64,000 nucleotides of DNA from JAJECS01 sp965243625 (GTDB taxonomy: Bacteria; Chloroflexota; UBA11872), in assembly GCA_965243625.1 (NCBI GenBank), contig CBDEVI010000002.1, positions 1,798,001 to 1,862,000 of the forward strand. Reading direction: 5' to 3'. Below are positions 33,267 to 42,014 of this stretch, piece by piece. How positions within the stretch are numbered: the stretch's first letter is position 1; every line of letters starts with the position of its first letter. The notes beneath the pieces are model-generated. The model was given only the letters and a program-made list of their open reading frames with translations. It did no database searches and was not told the origin of the DNA. The translations under genes were made by a program, and so were the position numbers.

Positions 33267-34325
33267 ATGCGCGCGGTGGTGCATCACGAGTTCGGTGCGC
33301 CGGACGTACTCCTGCCCGCCCAACTGCCGGTCCCGCAGCCCGGACCGACCGAGGTGCTGCTGCGGGTGCTGGCGGTGTCGGTTGACTACGTGCAGCTGCA
33401 CATTCGGCGGGGTGGCAGCGGGCGCATCGGCTCGGCGCGGGAGCCCGGCTATGGCCTCACGGCCCCGCCATACGTGCGCGGCGGCACGGTGTGCGGCGAG
33501 GTGGCGGCGGTTGGGTCGGAGGCGCAGGACGTGGCGCTCGGGTCGCGGCATCTCGTCAGCGGCCTGCGTCCGGGCGCGTACGTCGAGTATGGCCTGGTGG
33601 ATGCGCCGGCGCTGAGGCCCAGGGTGGTGGGTGCGGTCGGGCCGACGGCCGTACCCGCGGAATTCACGCCGGCCGAGGCCGCCGCCTTCAACTACGCGCC
33701 GGTGGCCTATCACACGCTGCGCGTGGCCGCCGGATTGTCAGCCGGCGAAACGGTGCTCATCCACGCCGCGGCGGGCGGGACGGGCGTCCTGGCGGTGCAG
33801 CTGGCCAAGACGTTTGGGGCGCGGGTGATCGCCACGGCGGGCGGAGCGGCCAAGGTGGCGCTGGTGCGCGAGTTGGGCGCCGACGTGGTGATCGATTACC
33901 GCGCGGAGGACTTCGTGCCGGCGGTGCTGGCAGCCACGGATGGCCGCGGCGTCGACGTGGTGTGGGAGTCGGTCGGCGGGGACGTGTTCACCCGCAGCCT
34001 GGAGTGCCTGGCCGAGGGCGGGCGCATGGTGAGCTTCGGGTCCAACAGCTTCAGCGGCGTTGGCAGCGTGGACTTCTATCCCTTCTGGACCAAGAACATC
34101 CGCCTGATTGGCTGGGGCGGCGCGAGCAACGCCGCGGCGCACGCTCCCGAGATCATGGAAGACCTGCTGCGCCTGGCAGCGGCGGGCGAGCTGCGCCCGG
34201 TGGTGGCGGCCGTGCTGCCGCTGGAGCAGGCGGCGGAGGCGCACCGCATGATCGAAGCGCGGGAAACCGTCGGCAAGGTGGTGCTGGCGCCGGACGTGGA
34301 GGCGGCTACAACGCTCCGTCGATGA
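33267..34325 (+). CDS. Quinone oxidoreductase-like MDR protein
   Basis: MRAVVHHEFGAPDVL starts the GroES-like domain, and LIHAAAGGTGVLAVQLAK is the NADPH-binding segment typical of zinc-independent quinone oxidoreductases and enoyl reductases. It ends with VVAAVLPLEQAAEAHRMIE. ATG 33267 was chosen over the upstream in-frame alternatives because homologues start here. Its 3' end overlaps the convergent TPP enzyme gene by 20 bases. It is divergent from the response regulator gene, so the 161-bp spacer likely carries promoters for both. Confidence 0.9.
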   Translation: MRAVVHHEFGAPDVLLPAQLPVPQPGPTEVLLRVLAVSVDYVQLHIRRGGSGRIGSAREPGYGLTAPPYVRGGTVCGEVAAVGSEAQDVALGSRHLVSGLRPGAYVEYGLVDAPALRPRVVGAVGPTAVPAEFTPAEAAAFNYAPVAYHTLRVAAGLSAGETVLIHAAAGGTGVLAVQLAKTFGARVIATAGGAAKVALVRELGADVVIDYRAEDFVPAVLAATDGRGVDVVWESVGGDVFTRSLECLAEGGRMVSFGSNSFSGVGSVDFYPFWTKNIRLIGWGGASNAAAHAPEIMEDLLRLAAAGELRPVVAAVLPLEQAAEAHRMIEARETVGKVVLAPDVEAATTLRR

Positions 34326-35973
34326 TGACGTCGAGCAGCGCCGGCTTGCCGGAGTCGAGGGCGCGCTCGAAGGCCGGACCGATGCGCTCGGGGTCTTCGA
34401 TCCGCTCGGACGCCACGCCCATGGCTGCGGCGATGGCGCCCAGGTCGAATTCCTGCGGCAGGTCCATTCCGAGATAGCTCGTCGGGCGGTCCGGCTCGCC
34501 CAGCACTTCCTCGAAGTAGGCGTGCAGGTTCACCTTCAGCACGCGGTAGCCGCCGTTGTTGCAGATGGCGTAGACCGCGGGGATTTGGTAGGCGCTGGCC
34601 GTCCAGAGCGCCTGGGCCGAGAGCATGGCGCTGCCGTCCCCGACGATGCCCAGCACCGGGCGGTCCGGCTCGGCGAGCTTCACGCCGAGCGCGGCGCCCA
34701 TGCCCCAGCCGATGGCGCCGCCGGCGCGCTCGGAGTGCATGCTGCCTGGGCGGCTGAACTCGAAGGCCTCGTGGAGAATCGGACGCGCGCTGATCGAGTC
34801 GTCGACGATCACGGTGTCGTCGGGAGCCGCCCGCGCGAGCTCGTGCATCATGCGGAGCGGCGGCATTGGGCGGCTGGAGCGGCACTCGCGCAGGGCCGCC
34901 TGGGTTGCGGCGCGTTTGGCCACCGTCTCGACCCCGATGCCTGCGGCGCGGTCGCGAGCGGCCTCTCGCCGCGCGGAGTCAAATGCCGCGTCGAGCGCCT
35001 CCGCCAGCGCCTCCAGGCCGGCCCGCGGATCGCACAGGATGCCCAGGTCGGTGGGCTGGGAGCGGTTGATCTCGCTGGCGTTGCAGTCCAGGTGGATGAG
35101 GGTAGCGTCGGGCGCGAGCACGTCCCTCGGCAGGTCGAAGAAGTCATGAAAGACCTTGCAGCCGACCGCGAGCACCACGTCAGCCGCGCGCAACTGCTCC
35201 GGATAGAGCCGGGCATATGGCGGCAGCTGGCCGATCCATTGCCCATGCCCCGTGGGGAACGTCATTTCGGCGTATCCGGCACCGTAGACGCGCGCGCCCA
35301 GGCGCTCGGCCACGGCGACGGCGGCGTCGACGGCGTCGAACTGCGCCACGCGGTCTCCCACGACCATCAGCGGGCGCTGGGATTCGGCGAGGGCAGTCGC
35401 GGCGGCCTCGACCGCGCGGGGATCGGGTCCCGCCTGGATAAAGGTGTCGCTGCGAGACGCAATCGAAATCTCGGCTTCACTATCGAGCGACTCGGGCGCG
35501 AAGCCGACAAAAGTGGGACCCGTGGGCGGCGTTCGAGCCTCGGCGAATGCGCGCCGCATGACCGACGGAATCTGGTCGGCGTGCGTGACCTCGGCGCCCC
35601 ATTTCGTGAACTGCGCCGTGAGCCCCGCCAGGTCGGTGCGGTAGTCGGCCATCTTGGCCAGGCTGGCGTTCACCGACGAGAGCACTAGCGGCGTCCCGCC
35701 GGCGTAGGCGTTGAAGAGCAAGCTGAGCCCGTTCGAGAGACCGGTGTCGATGTGCAGGTTGACGAAGGGGACGTCCCCCGAGGCCCGGGCATATCCGTCC
35801 GCCATGCCCATGGCGACGCCTTCCTGCGCGGCCAGGATGTACGTGAGGTCGGGCGCGCGGTCCAGCGCGTCCATGATCGGGCTCTCGGTGGTGCCGGGAT
35901 TGCCGAAGACGTAGCGAACGCCCTCGGCCCGCAGCGCCTCGACGACCGCAAACCGCCCGCGCATCACCGCCAC
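34306..35973 (-). CDS. Thiamine pyrophosphate-dependent enzyme (benzoylformate decarboxylase/acetolactate synthase-like)
   Basis: GNPGTTESP near the N-terminus contains the catalytic Glu that activates TPP. VGDGSAM and then NNGGYRVLK (about residue 440-480) form the TPP/Mg binding motif. The central domain is Rossmann-like. Members decarboxylate 2-keto acids or ligate aldehydes; benzoylformate decarboxylase is the closest by feel. GTG 35973 has AGGAG six bases upstream, giving 555 residues; longer in-frame starts look spurious. The MDR gene is convergent. The substrate is not determined. Confidence 0.88.
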   Translation of the reverse strand: MAVMRGRFAVVEALRAEGVRYVFGNPGTTESPIMDALDRAPDLTYILAAQEGVAMGMADGYARASGDVPFVNLHIDTGLSNGLSLLFNAYAGGTPLVLSSVNASLAKMADYRTDLAGLTAQFTKWGAEVTHADQIPSVMRRAFAEARTPPTGPTFVGFAPESLDSEAEISIASRSDTFIQAGPDPRAVEAAATALAESQRPLMVVGDRVAQFDAVDAAVAVAERLGARVYGAGYAEMTFPTGHGQWIGQLPPYARLYPEQLRAADVVLAVGCKVFHDFFDLPRDVLAPDATLIHLDCNASEINRSQPTDLGILCDPRAGLEALAEALDAAFDSARREAARDRAAGIGVETVAKRAATQAALRECRSSRPMPPLRMMHELARAAPDDTVIVDDSISARPILHEAFEFSRPGSMHSERAGGAIGWGMGAALGVKLAEPDRPVLGIVGDGSAMLSAQALWTASAYQIPAVYAICNNGGYRVLKVNLHAYFEEVLGEPDRPTSYLGMDLPQEFDLGAIAAAMGVASERIEDPERIGPAFERALDSGKPALLDVIIDGAL

Positions 35974-36177
35974 GGAGCACTCCTGACCATCGAGGCGTGA
36001 GCCAGCCCTCGGAACGGTAGATGGGCGGCGCATGACGACGCAACCCGGCGTTGGTCCCGCCAGTGGGCTCGTCGACATCTAGGTGCTGTGAGGGGCTCTG
36101 CGCCAGCGGACGCCCTAGGAACGTCGGATGACAACTAGGGAAGCTCTGAAGAAACCCCCAAAGACGCGCCCAAAGCC

Positions 36178-36260
36178 GTTCGTGGTGAGCTTGTCGAACC
36201 ATGAACGGCCCTTCGACTTCGCTCAGAGCCTGCCCCGTACTTGATACGGGGGCGAACGGA
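36178..36260. repeat. Dispersed intergenic repeat with CTCAG motif, copy 2
   Basis: Same order as the 11391 copy but lacking the CCCTTCGGCAAGCTCAGGAC insert. Confidence 0.75.
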
Positions 36261-36303
36261 TCGGGGTCGAATCGATGGGCTCTTTCAGAGCATTCCTAGG
36301 GGT

Positions 36304-36328
36304 GGATTCCCGCCTTCGCGGGAATGAC
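36304..36328. repeat. Short palindromic intergenic repeat
   Basis: GGATTCCCGCCTTCGCGGGA followed by ATGAC is identical to 1513-1537 over the palindrome. Confidence 0.75.
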
Positions 36329-36461
36329 GGATTCAAAGCGACGCGCTACCCGGAGCCGGAGACGGGCAACGCCGGGACTGCATCGAATCTGCACACTGGG
36401 TGGACGGCATCTCAACCCGGCATGCCGAGACTCGGGCGAAGTGCTTGGCATAGGGGTCGCC

Positions 36462-37415
36462 ATGCGTCCGGGATGGATGGGCCGGGCGGCTGCGATAGCG
36501 GTCGCGGTTGCTCTCGCCGGCCTCATGGTGGCCGCGTGCGGTGATTCGGGTGAAGCGACCGGTACCGAGGCTCGCGCCACCCGGGCGGCAGCCGCCACGG
36601 TCGAACCGACGGCGGTCCCGCGCGACGCGACGAGCGCTACTACCCCGACGGCAAGTCCTGCGGTTCAGTCAGCGGGCACGGTCCAACGACCGGCGGCGGG
36701 CGGAGGTCTCGGCGCTCGTCCAGGCGGCGCGGGTGCTTTAGGCGGCCGATTCGGCGGTGCCGGGCTGGCGGACGCCGTGACTGCCGCCGTGGCCGAGGCC
36801 GCCGAGAAATCCGTGGAAGAAGTGCAGGCGCTCCAGGAATCCGGCATGACCCTGGCCGAGATCATCGAGGCTGAGGGCGTCGACCGCGAGGCGATCGTCG
36901 ACGATGCCGTGGACCAGATCCTGGCCGGCTTTCAAGGCGGTCCGGCCGGTCAGGCCGGCGGCGCTCGTCCCGGTGGCGGCGGGGCCGGTGGCGGCGGATT
37001 TGCCGGTGGCGGCGGCGGCTTCGATCCGCGCGCCGCGCTGCGCAACGCCGTCAATGCGCTGATCGACGGTGAGGCGCCGGTCGCGCCCGGCGGAGCCAGA
37101 CCCTTCGTCGGCATGGGTCAGGTGATCGTCAACGTCGTCGCCGAGCGCACGGGACGCGATCCCATCGAGGTGCGCGAAGCGCGCGCCGGCGGCCAGTCGT
37201 TCGCCTCGCTCCTGTTCGTCGCGGGACAGGACGTGGACGCCGCCATCGACGCAATCGTGGAGACCATCGAGTCCAATGCCACCATCGCTGAACGTCCCGA
37301 TGGCGCGTTCGCGCCGCCAACCGGCGAGGCGCTGCGCGAGGCCATCGAAGCGATCATGTACGCCACCGACGACAGCGAAGCCGAGCTCACGCCGCCCGCG
37401 GCGGAGGGGACCTAA
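36462..37415 (+). CDS. Gly-rich secreted lipoprotein with two helical repeats
   Basis: A signal peptide ends in a lipobox around AGLMVAAC (Cys 26), followed by a Thr/Ala/Pro-rich linker and a Gly-rich segment (90-115). Two related helical units follow. One, near residues 118-165, contains SVEEVQALQESGMTLAEI and GVD. The other, near 220-270, contains DPIEVREARAGGQSFASLL and QDVD. A Gly-rich stretch (GGGGAGGGGFAGGGGG) separates them. I recognise the helical motif from secreted proteins of unknown function, not from an enzyme. ATG 36462 directly precedes the signal peptide. Its end overlaps a convergent gene by four bases. Confidence 0.8.
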   Translation: MRPGWMGRAAAIAVAVALAGLMVAACGDSGEATGTEARATRAAAATVEPTAVPRDATSATTPTASPAVQSAGTVQRPAAGGGLGARPGGAGALGGRFGGAGLADAVTAAVAEAAEKSVEEVQALQESGMTLAEIIEAEGVDREAIVDDAVDQILAGFQGGPAGQAGGARPGGGGAGGGGFAGGGGGFDPRAALRNAVNALIDGEAPVAPGGARPFVGMGQVIVNVVAERTGRDPIEVREARAGGQSFASLLFVAGQDVDAAIDAIVETIESNATIAERPDGAFAPPTGEALREAIEAIMYATDDSEAELTPPAAEGT

Positions 37416-38290
37416 GCCGCGGCGTCTATGGCGAGTCTCGGCTCGGGCATGGGCGGGCGTTGGGCGGCGATGACTTGGGCCTGCTCGGCCTCGGTTAGCG
37501 GGCGGAAGCGCTCGGCGGCGTCCAGGATTCGAGGCAAGAGGCGCAGATCGCCGGTGCTGGGGGCGGTGTGCACGGGCTGGGACAGCACGAACCACAGCGA
37601 GCGGTCGATGTCCGGCTGCTCGCGATGCGGGTCGTACCAGACGTTGACTTCGGGCTCGCGGCCGCCCCAGCCGCCGCGGGCCAGCATCTTGATGGTCTGT
37701 ACTCCCACGTCACGCGCGGCGGCTTCCGCCAGGAGCGCCTCGGCGTCGCGGCGGTAGGCCGCGTTGCGGTAGATGGCGGGCGAGACCGGGAACATGATCG
37801 TGTCGAAGTCGAACCGCCGCAGCGCTTCCAGGTGGACCCGCGGCGCGTCGGGTCCGTGCCCGGTGATGCCGAGGAACCGCGTGAGCCCCTGCTCGCGCAT
37901 CTCGATGAGCGCCCGCAGCGCGCCGTCGTCGGCAGTCGCCGCGTCCAGGTCTTCGAACGTGCTGATGCTGTGGAGCTGGAAGAGGTCGAACTCCTCGACG
38001 CCCAAACGCTGCTGGCAGGAGCGGATGCTCTCCCAGGCGTCCTCGTAGCCGCGCTCGCCGGTCTTGGCGCCCAGGAACACCTGGTCGCGAATGGCTGGCA
38101 GCGAGGGCGCCAGGCGTTCCATGGCCTGGCCGTAGCTGGGCGCCACGTCGATGTGATTGACGCCGCGGCTGAGGACGAGATCGACGGCGGCGTCGGCCTC
38201 CGCCTGATCCACCCCGCGTCCAACGGCAAAGGCGCCAAAGGTGACCACGGAGCTCATGTGCTCCGTGCGGCCGAGTCGTCGGGTTTCCAC
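37412..38290 (-). CDS. Aldo/keto reductase
   Basis: TRRLGRTEHMSSVVTFGAFA opens the barrel. NHIDVAPSYGQAMERLAPSL has the catalytic Asp and Tyr (ASP-x4-Tyr spacing), LGAKTGERG has the lysine, and DLFQLHSI has the histidine. A truncated C-terminal cofactor region suggests that NADP contacts differ from the 13-kb paralogue. GTG 38290 has AGGAGG upstream and is preferred to the longer frame at 38419. The protein has 292 residues. Its physiological substrate is unknown. Confidence 0.9.
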   Translation of the reverse strand: METRRLGRTEHMSSVVTFGAFAVGRGVDQAEADAAVDLVLSRGVNHIDVAPSYGQAMERLAPSLPAIRDQVFLGAKTGERGYEDAWESIRSCQQRLGVEEFDLFQLHSISTFEDLDAATADDGALRALIEMREQGLTRFLGITGHGPDAPRVHLEALRRFDFDTIMFPVSPAIYRNAAYRRDAEALLAEAAARDVGVQTIKMLARGGWGGREPEVNVWYDPHREQPDIDRSLWFVLSQPVHTAPSTGDLRLLPRILDAAERFRPLTEAEQAQVIAAQRPPMPEPRLAIDAAA

Positions 38291-38445
38291 GCTTGCCCCT
38301 CCTACCGGGTCATCGCGATCCCGGCGCCTGTCCTGCGGGCCAAAATCCACGAAATCTGCACAGCCGGTCAACCGGATGACGACAGGCGCAAGCCTAGATT
38401 CGCCATGGTCGCGGTGCACGTGCGGCCGCCAGCCTGAGGCCCATC

Positions 38446-41283
38446 ATGTCAAGTCTGCTTCGCAGGGCCATCGTGGCGCTGCTCGTCGTGGCCGCCGCGG
38501 GCGGCGTAGCCGCCTTCCTGATCATCCGGCTCGAAGTCTTCCAGGCCGACGAAGAGGCGCCGCCGATCACTGCCAGCGTGGAGCGCCGAGACCTGGTCAG
38601 CACGCTCGCCGTGATCGGCAACGTGGAGTTCGGCAACACGGTCGGGCTGGGATTCGGGCAGTCCGGCACATTGCAGGCCCTGAATGTGGAGGCGGGGCAG
38701 CTGGTGCCCGCGGGGGCCGTGCTGGCCCAGCTCGACGTCATCGATCTCGAGCGCGCCGTGGACGACGCCGCGTCATCCCTGCAGCAGGCCGAGCTGCAGC
38801 TCGCCAAGCTGCTCCGGCCCGCCGACGCCGCCGATGTCGAGCGCGCCGAGCTGGACGCGCAGGAGGCGCAGGCGTCCCTCGACGACCTGCGAGCCCCGGT
38901 AAGCGCATCGGACGTCGCGGCCGCCGAGGCGGCGGTGGTCTCGGCGCAGATGAGCTACGACCGCACAGTCAAGGACCTGGAGGACCTCCAGGCCGGACCT
39001 TCGGCTCTGGATCTGATCGAAGCCGAAGGGGCCATCGCCTCGGCGCAAGCCAGCCTGGCAACCGCCGAGCTGGGATTGCAGGCGCTGCTGGACGAGCCTT
39101 CGGTCGCCGCGATGGCCGACGCCCAAGGCGCAATCGAGTCCGCGCGCTCGAGCCTCGCCGGCGCCAAGGACGCGCTGGACACGCTGATGGAAGACCCGAC
39201 CACGAGCGACGTGGCCAATGCGGAGCTCAAGGTCCGATCGGCGCGCGCGGCTTACGCGGAGGCCCAGGACCAGCTGGTCACGCTGCGGACGGGCGCCACA
39301 ACCGCCGAAATCAATGAGGCCGCCGCGAGCGTGGAGGCCGCCCGCACCGCACTCGCCGAATCCGAGGAGGACTTGACGACACTGACGGCCGACCCGACGC
39401 CCGAGGATCTGGCGGACGCAGAGAACGCGGTGCAGAGCGCGCAGGCCGGCTTGCTGCAGGCGCAGTCGGCGCTGGACACGCTGGTGGACGGGCCGACGGA
39501 GTCGCAACTCCAGGACGCTCGCGACCAGATCGCCACGGCGCAGGCCACCCTCGACGGTGCCCGCCGCGACGCCGCCGAGGCGCCAACCAAGCAGATCCAA
39601 ATCATCGCCAGCGCCGAATCGAGCTACGCGTCCGCCCAGGCCACGCTGATTTCGGCCTATGAGGCGCACGGCGAGGCGCAATTCGAGGAGTTGACGGAGC
39701 ATCAGATCGAGGCGGCCGCCGCCAGAGTGCGGGCCGCCGAGGCCGGGCTCGAGTCCGCCGCCCAACAGCTCGAAGAAGCGCGGGGCGGACCGGACTACGC
39801 GGCGCTCAACGAAGCCATCGCGGCCGGTGAGCGCGGCCTTGCCGCCGCGCAGCGTCGGTTGGACGAGTTGCGAGAAGCGCCGACCGAGGCGGACCTTGCC
39901 GAGGCCCGGGCGAACATTGCCCTGGCCGAGGGAGCACTGCGCGACGCCGAGGACGGCCAGCGCGACCTGATCGAGGGGCCGTCGGCCACGGAGATCGCGA
40001 CCCAGGCAGCCGCCGTGAGGACCGCGCGAGCGGCGCTGGCATCCGCTCACGAGCGACTGGCCGAGTTGACCGAAGGCCCGAGCGAGGTCGAAATCGCGGT
40101 CCAGGAAGCCGCGGTGGCTGAAGCACGGCAGGCCGTGGCGGACGCCGAGACGGAATTGGACGACCTGCGCGCCGAACCGTCCGACACTGACGTCGATGCG
40201 CAGGAGAGCGCCATCGCGGTCGCCTCGCATAGCGTCACTGCCGCCGAGGCCCGCTTGGAGGACCTGCTCGCCGACCCCGACGCCGCCGAGCTGCTCCGTG
40301 AGCAGGCGGGCCTTGCATCGGCGCAACTGTCGCTCGAGGCGGCCAGGCTGCGGCTGGACGAGCTGCGTGAGGGACCCGACCCAACGGATGTCCGCCTGGC
40401 CGAACAGGCCATTCGCGCGTCCGAGTTGTCCCTCACCGACGCCAAGGCGCGGCTGGACGAGCTGCAGGAGGGACCGTCTGCCCTGGAGATTCTCCGGGCG
40501 GAGAACGCCGTGCGCCGAGCCGCGCTGGCACTGGCCGACGCGCAGGCCCCGCCGGACGCGCTGGACATCGAGCAAAGCGAGTTGGCGGTGACGGACGCCG
40601 AGCGGAGACTGGCAGCCGCTCAGGAAGACCTGGCCGATGCGCTGATCGTGGCGCCGTTTGCCGGAGTGGTCCTGACCGTGAACGGGCAAGCGGGACTTCA
40701 GGCGCCGGCAACCGTGGTCACCCTCGCCGAGGCGGCGTCGATTCACGTGCTCGTGAACGTGGATGAATCCGACATCGGGCTCGTCAAGCTGGGCCAGTCG
40801 GCAAGGCTCGAGTTCGAGGCGCTCGGCGGCACGGTCTTCGCCGGTGCCGTGATCCATCGCGGTCAGCAAGGCGAAGCGTCGCAGGGACTCGTGACGTACC
40901 CGGTCCAGATCGGCTTCACCTCGCCCGATCCTCGGCTGCTGAGCGGACTGACGGCCGATGTCTCGATCGTGCTGGCCGAGTCAGCCGCCACGCTGGCGAT
41001 CCCGCGGCAAGCCGTGCAGACGGTCGGGCCCCGGTCGTTCGTGAGCGTGCTGGGCGCAGACGGCGTGGTTCAGCAACAGCCGGTCACGGTCGGGCTGCAG
41101 GATGAGCTGTTCGTTGAGGTCCTCGACGGACTCGTGGAAGGCGAGGCCGTCGTCCTGACCGGCGCGGCCATTGCCGGATTCCAACTGCCACAGCTGCCGG
41201 CCGGCTTCACGCCGGGTCAGTTCAGACCCGGTCAATTCGGTGGCGGTGGCGGCTTCCGCGGTCCGGGCGGAGGCGGCGGCTAG
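38446..41283 (+). CDS. MacA/HlyD-like periplasmic adaptor with ~16 tandem helical repeats
   Basis: A membrane anchor (about 8-27) and a biotinyl-lipoyl half (GQSGTLQALNVEAGQLVPAG) begin the protein; the second half returns at LIVAPFAGVVLTVNGQAG near residue 740, followed by beta-barrel domains and a Gly-rich tail. Between them, residues 110-735 are about 16-17 copies of a ~33-residue unit with the pattern (E/D)GP-x-x-x-(D/E)-(I/L), helix of A-x-x-x-V-x-x-A-x-x-x-L, then L-(D/E)-x-L. Ordinary MacA has one short coiled-coil hairpin in about 370 residues. The ATPase and permease follow with overlapping ends, so it is part of a tripartite-type exporter. Confidence 0.9.
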   Translation: MSSLLRRAIVALLVVAAAGGVAAFLIIRLEVFQADEEAPPITASVERRDLVSTLAVIGNVEFGNTVGLGFGQSGTLQALNVEAGQLVPAGAVLAQLDVIDLERAVDDAASSLQQAELQLAKLLRPADAADVERAELDAQEAQASLDDLRAPVSASDVAAAEAAVVSAQMSYDRTVKDLEDLQAGPSALDLIEAEGAIASAQASLATAELGLQALLDEPSVAAMADAQGAIESARSSLAGAKDALDTLMEDPTTSDVANAELKVRSARAAYAEAQDQLVTLRTGATTAEINEAAASVEAARTALAESEEDLTTLTADPTPEDLADAENAVQSAQAGLLQAQSALDTLVDGPTESQLQDARDQIATAQATLDGARRDAAEAPTKQIQIIASAESSYASAQATLISAYEAHGEAQFEELTEHQIEAAAARVRAAEAGLESAAQQLEEARGGPDYAALNEAIAAGERGLAAAQRRLDELREAPTEADLAEARANIALAEGALRDAEDGQRDLIEGPSATEIATQAAAVRTARAALASAHERLAELTEGPSEVEIAVQEAAVAEARQAVADAETELDDLRAEPSDTDVDAQESAIAVASHSVTAAEARLEDLLADPDAAELLREQAGLASAQLSLEAARLRLDELREGPDPTDVRLAEQAIRASELSLTDAKARLDELQEGPSALEILRAENAVRRAALALADAQAPPDALDIEQSELAVTDAERRLAAAQEDLADALIVAPFAGVVLTVNGQAGLQAPATVVTLAEAASIHVLVNVDESDIGLVKLGQSARLEFEALGGTVFAGAVIHRGQQGEASQGLVTYPVQIGFTSPDPRLLSGLTADVSIVLAESAATLAIPRQAVQTVGPRSFVSVLGADGVVQQQPVTVGLQDELFVEVLDGLVEGEAVVLTGAAIAGFQLPQLPAGFTPGQFRPGQFGGGGGFRGPGGGGG

Positions 41284-42014
41284 TGGACGCCGGTTCCCGG
41301 GAGAACGGCGCTCCGCCTCCGGTCGTACGCGTCCAAGACCTCGTCAAGACCTATCACATGGGCTCGATCGACGTGCACGCGCTGCGCGGCGTCTCCTTTG
41401 ACATCGGCAAAGGCGAGATGGTGGCCATCATGGGGCACTCGGGCTCGGGCAAGTCGACCTTGCTCAATCTGCTGGGCTGCCTGGATGCGCCAACGGCGGG
41501 GAGCTACTTCCTCGACGGCGAGCTGGTCGGCGATCTTTCGGACGACGCGCTGGCCGCCATCCGCAACCGCAAGATCGGCTTCGTCTTCCAGTCATTCAAT
41601 CTGCTGGCGCGAATGTCGGCGCTGGAGCAGGTGGAAATGCCGCTGCTCTACGCCCGCGACCGCCAACGACGGCAACGCGCGGAAGAGGCCCTGGCCGTCG
41701 TCGGGCTGGAGGACCGTATGCACCACAAGCCGTCGGAGCTTTCCGGCGGGCAGCAGCAACGCGTGGCGATTGCGCGCGCCCTGGTGGGCAACCCCAGCAT
41801 GGTGCTGGCCGACGAGCCGACCGGAAATCTCGACACGGCCACGGCCAACGAGATCATAGAGCTGCTCGTCCTCCTGAATGAGGAGCGCCGCATCACCACG
41901 CTGATCGTGACGCACGAGGCCGATGTGGCGGCGCGCACGCAGCGCGTGATTCGCATGGTGGACGGAACAGTCGCCGCCGATGACCTCACCGCTCGGGCGG
42001 AGAGCGGCGAATGA
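41283..42014 (+). CDS. MacB-type ABC transporter ATP-binding protein
   Basis: Walker A is MGHSGSGKST, the signature is LSGGQQQRVA, and Walker B is MVLADEPTGNLD, the LolD/MacB class form. TYHMGSIDVHALRGVSF is characteristic of this family. The 243-residue protein lacks membrane segments, because the permease is a separate gene. GTG 41283 shares its first base with the adaptor stop codon. It would drive the permease encoded next, whose start overlaps its stop by four bases. Confidence 0.94.
   Translation: MDAGSRENGAPPPVVRVQDLVKTYHMGSIDVHALRGVSFDIGKGEMVAIMGHSGSGKSTLLNLLGCLDAPTAGSYFLDGELVGDLSDDALAAIRNRKIGFVFQSFNLLARMSALEQVEMPLLYARDRQRRQRAEEALAVVGLEDRMHHKPSELSGGQQQRVAIARALVGNPSMVLADEPTGNLDTATANEIIELLVLLNEERRITTLIVTHEADVAARTQRVIRMVDGTVAADDLTARAESGE

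Larger units (their letters stand above)
35974..36461. other. Repeat-filled intergenic region
   Basis: This 488-base region contains the dispersed repeat at 36178-36260 (TCGTGGTGAGCTTGTCGAAC ... GATACGGGGGCGAACGG) and the palindrome at 36304-36328 (GGATTCCCGCCTTCGCGGGA). No protein or RNA gene was supported in the rest. Promoters for the TPP enzyme and the lipoprotein must lie here. Confidence 0.65.

Noticed and set aside
38773..40869. 698-codon open frame antisense to the adaptor
   Set aside because: It mirrors the repeated adaptor codons, giving a repetitive Leu/Gly/Arg peptide; no start signal or family match.
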